From the NCBI GenBank assembly GCA_028290925.1, contig JAQGIX010000067.1, positions 1 through 5,769 of the forward strand: 5,769 nt of DNA, given 5' to 3'. Of the stretch, positions 5,513 to 5,769 are shown piece by piece. Numbering within the stretch: the first letter of the stretch is position 1; every line of letters starts with the position of its first letter. Position numbers and translations under genes: made by a program. This DNA is from Phenylobacterium sp. (GTDB lineage: Bacteria; Pseudomonadota; Alphaproteobacteria; Caulobacterales; Caulobacteraceae). A model generated the notes under the pieces. The model saw nothing but the letters and a program-made list of their open reading frames with translations, was not told where the DNA came from and searched no databases.

Positions 5513-5581
5513 TCGTCGGCAAGTTATCGATGAGGATCGGCGCGGATTCCAAGGATTCGCGAGGCGTTGCCGGAATAGGGT

Positions 5582-5586
5582 AGGAG
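5582..5586 (+). promoter_or_regulatory. Ribosome binding site of ctrA
   Basis: AGGAG ends 6 bases before the ATG at 5593, a canonical Shine-Dalgarno placement that confirms the start. Confidence 0.75.
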
Positions 5587-5592
5587 AGCCTG

Positions 5593-5769
5593 ATGCGCGT
5601 ACTGTTGATCGAGGACGACAGCGCCACCGCGCAAAGCATCGAGCTGATGCTCAAGTCCGACGGATTCAATGTCTATACCACCGACCTCGGGGAAGAGGGC
5701 GTCGACCTCGGCAAGATATACGATTACGACCTCATCCTGCTCGATCTGAACCTGCCCGATATGAGCGGC
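5593..5769 (+). CDS. ctrA: Cell-cycle response regulator CtrA, N-terminal part (3' end outside window)
   Basis: CtrA is the OmpR-type response regulator that, when phosphorylated through the CckA-ChpT relay, activates flagellar, division and methylation genes and, in Caulobacter, silences the replication origin. The 59 codons present give MRVLLIEDDSATAQ, then a receiver domain with the acidic pocket Asp8/Asp9 and the phosphoacceptor Asp51 in LILLDLNLPDMSG. The stretch NVYTTDLGEEGVDLGKIYDYDLILLDLNLP is, as I recall it, nearly identical to Caulobacter CtrA. The rest of the receiver and the winged-helix DNA-binding domain lie beyond the edge; the full protein should be about 230 residues. Its upstream region carries GANTC and TTAA motifs, consistent with cell-cycle-timed autoregulation. 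Flagellar genes nearby (fliI, fliJ, flhA) are of the class it controls in Caulobacter. Confidence 0.96.
   Translation, partial: MRVLLIEDDSATAQSIELMLKSDGFNVYTTDLGEEGVDLGKIYDYDLILLDLNLPDMSG

Larger units (their letters stand above)
5399..5558. promoter_or_regulatory. Cluster of six GANTC (CcrM methylation) sites upstream of ctrA
   Basis: GANTC occurs at 5399-5403 (GATTC), 5415-5419 (GAGTC), 5447-5451 (GATTC), 5467-5471 (GATTC), 5545-5549 (GATTC) and 5554-5558 (GATTC). Random expectation is about one per 256 bp, and lower in GC-rich DNA; elsewhere in the window I found about eight by eye. In Caulobacter, CcrM methylates GANTC, and the methylation state of a site in ctrA promoter P1, read with GcrA, times ctrA transcription. 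The cluster fits that role. Which sites matter cannot be told from sequence. Confidence 0.7.

Overview
The window is GC-rich alphaproteobacterial DNA, most likely from Caulobacterales (Caulobacter or Phenylobacterium type). The evidence is the start of a CtrA-type cell-cycle response regulator at the right edge, FlhA, FliI and FliJ proteins of the Caulobacter style, GANTC (CcrM) methylation sites packed upstream of ctrA, and TTAA half-sites of the CtrA type in two promoter regions. The family level is well supported. The genus is inferred from remembered protein similarity, without a search.

Layout, left to right. (1) 2-841 (+): the last 279 codons of flhA, the export-gate subunit of the flagellar type III secretion system. 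(2) 838-1662 (-): a putatively exported NIPSNAP-family protein, convergent with flhA; the two stop codons overlap in one CTAG. (3) 1663-1806: a short divergent intergenic region with a perfect TGCTGAC-N7-GTCAGCA inverted repeat. (4) 1807-2172 (+): a small two-helix membrane protein of the DUF4282 type, convergent with fliJ and 4 bp from it. (5) 3918-2177 (-): the fliI-fliJ operon (export ATPase and its coiled-coil stalk/chaperone escort), coupled by an ATGA overlap, with a 78-bp upstream gap holding TTAA and GANTC motifs. (6) 3997-4701 (-) and 4745-5359 (+): a divergent pair, an isoprenylcysteine/phospholipid methyltransferase-like membrane protein and a TetR-family repressor, separated by an AT-rich 43-bp spacer with a perfect 9-bp inverted repeat that is probably the TetR operator. 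(7) 5360-5592: the ctrA regulatory region with six GANTC sites and four TTAA motifs. (8) 5593-5769 (+): the first 59 codons of ctrA, up to just past the phosphoacceptor Asp51.

How it fits together. flhA, fliI and fliJ encode parts of one machine, the flagellar protein export apparatus: FliI and FliJ form the ATPase/stalk that docks on the cytosolic domain of FlhA. In Caulobacter, CtrA activates early (class II) flagellar genes, so this segment seems to place the master regulator beside some of its likely targets. The NIPSNAP, DUF4282 and methyltransferase/TetR genes have no evident flagellar role and look like accessory genes lodged between flagellar and cell-cycle genes. No RNA genes, mobile elements or CRISPR arrays were seen. 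No intergenic stretch exceeds 300 bp; the longest is the ctrA regulatory region. I see no wholly new system. The least characterised parts are the methyltransferase/TetR module and the regulatory architecture upstream of ctrA and fliI.
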